45,290 bases of DNA from Methanobacteriota archaeon (GTDB taxonomy: Archaea > Thermoplasmatota > Thermoplasmata > Methanomassiliicoccales > Methanomethylophilaceae): NCBI GenBank assembly GCA_023402275.1, contig JAEXCH010000012.1:1-45290 (forward strand). The letters run 5' to 3'. Numbering within the stretch: the stretch's first letter is position 1; the number at the start of each line of letters is the position of its first letter. The notes below the pieces were generated by a model. That model did not search any database. It was given only the letters and a program-made list of their open reading frames with translations, and was not told the origin of the DNA. Below are positions 44,749 to 45,290 of this stretch, piece after piece. A program made the translations under genes and the position numbers.

Positions 44749-45052
44749 CGGACCCCTCCATTATGGGGCAGAAAATCTTCTGAACTTTTTTTAATAAATG
44801 GTAAAATGAATTTCTTTTTCTGTCTGCTTGGAGGTTAGGATTTCCATTGAGGTACGAATATGATAGTGATATGATACTTTCAATATACTCAATGCTGACA
44901 AATGATATAGATAGCGAATCAACTGATTCACATGGTCCCTTGTCATGGCGCGGGACGCCCCCCTCATGAATTGAACTTCTTTCCATGTCTGCCGCCGCAC
45001 GATCTATTTTCTGATCCGCACTTGAATTTGTTTTTCTTTGGATTATTAAATG
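44749..45052. other. Intergenic region between two surface-protein genes
   Basis: Holds the promoter of the giant surface protein (TATA-like TTTATTAAAA on the minus strand, about 44788-44797) and its ribosome site. Short open frames on the minus strand (for example around 44791-45000) have no start signals or family features and overlap the promoter, so I do not call them. Confidence 0.5.
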
Positions 45053-45070
45053 AGAGGGCTTGCACCCTCT
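45053..45070 (-). terminator. Hairpin terminator of the partial surface-protein gene
   Basis: AGAGGG-CTTGCA-CCCTCT, six perfect pairs, about 20 bp after the stop at 45089 on the minus strand. Confidence 0.5.
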
Positions 45071-45088
45071 TTGAAATGGTTTTTATTC

Positions 45089-45290
45089 TTACGAGTATGA
45101 GTACAGCAAGCTGAACTCATCAACGACGAATGTACCTGACGGTGTCTGATATGACCACGGTGGACTTGTCACTATAGGATCACTACCGAGTGCACTAGCC
45201 TCTGCCAGAGGACTCATGAATCCGAGAAGCCATCCGGCATACTCAGTGTTTGCAGAGTCATAGTAAAGTGTCCAGTAGTAGTATCTCACC
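45089..45290 (-). CDS. C-terminal end of a probable surface protein (5' part outside the window)
   Basis: The last 66 or so residues of a minus-strand gene that enters from the right edge. The aromatic-rich RYYYWTLYYDSANTEYAGW and the closing GTFVVDEFSLLYSYS resemble the DUF4430-like segment of the neighbouring giant protein (ELYLYYWSEKFNRWES), so it may be another surface protein. The start is not in the window. Confidence 0.55.
   Translation of the reverse strand, partial: VRYYYWTLYYDSANTEYAGWLLGFMSPLAEASALGSDPIVTSPPWSYQTPSGTFVVDEFSLLYSYS

Noticed and set aside
44791..45000. Possible degraded transposase or small protein on the minus strand
   Set aside because: No recognisable motif, and the frame overlaps the promoter of the surface protein.

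Overview
The window is archaeal and most likely from a member of the Methanomassiliicoccales (methyl-reducing methanogens of guts and wetlands). Archaeal markers are a two-repeat TATA-binding protein, the ribosome-recycling ATPase ABCE1/Rli1, an archaeal-type MetRS, TATA boxes about 25-28 bp ahead of many start codons (leaderless genes) and frequent TTG/GTG starts. The methanogen link comes from two gene copies (both broken) for the corrinoid protein of the methylamine methyltransferases, plus a corrinoid adenosyltransferase. No protein gene I could place ends in TAG; nearly all end in TGA and a few in TAA. This fits a lineage that reads TAG as pyrrolysine. The order assignment is inference, since no rRNA gene is present.

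Layout. Positions 1-126 are the left end of an IS110-family (IS1111-group) insertion sequence running off the window. From 200 to 3500 are small genes (DUF2798 membrane protein, zinc-ribbon/HTH protein, isochorismatase-like hydrolase, prephenate-dehydratase-like protein, a Cys-rich protein, a DUF5685 protein). At 3600-5059 a 98-residue peptide with 11 Cys near its C terminus sits 20 bp ahead of a radical SAM/SPASM enzyme, a candidate RiPP system. From 5060 to 7020 are ridA, metA and cobO. From 7021 to 7651 there is no convincing protein gene but a strongly structured RNA candidate. From 7652 to 25754 comes a housekeeping core: MFS and CDF transporters, Nif3-like and PHP proteins, a CaCA exchanger, rli1, a MATE pump, metG, a transglutaminase-like protein, tbp, tRNA-Cys, pyrK/pyrD and a SufS-like enzyme. 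From 25755 to 35103 are a three-gene pilin-like operon, a SpeD-like enzyme, a MarR regulator, a DUF362 ferredoxin protein, a PEBP-like protein, an MFS carrier and a Sel1-repeat protein.

From 35104 to the right end the sequence is accessory: a 36-residue membrane microprotein that looks leaderless, two corrinoid-protein genes truncated at the same place and joined tail to tail in an imperfect inverted repeat, a full copy of the IS1111-type element with a structured 3' non-coding end (predicted guide RNA), a 2148-residue surface protein with about eight Big_2 domains, and the 3' end of what may be another surface protein.

The points I would follow first are the Cys-rich peptide/radical SAM pair, the tail-to-tail corrinoid gene fusion, the IS element with its likely guide RNA and inverted partner copy, and the unassigned structured RNA at about 7262-7500. 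Functions are read from motifs and recalled family features; nothing was searched.
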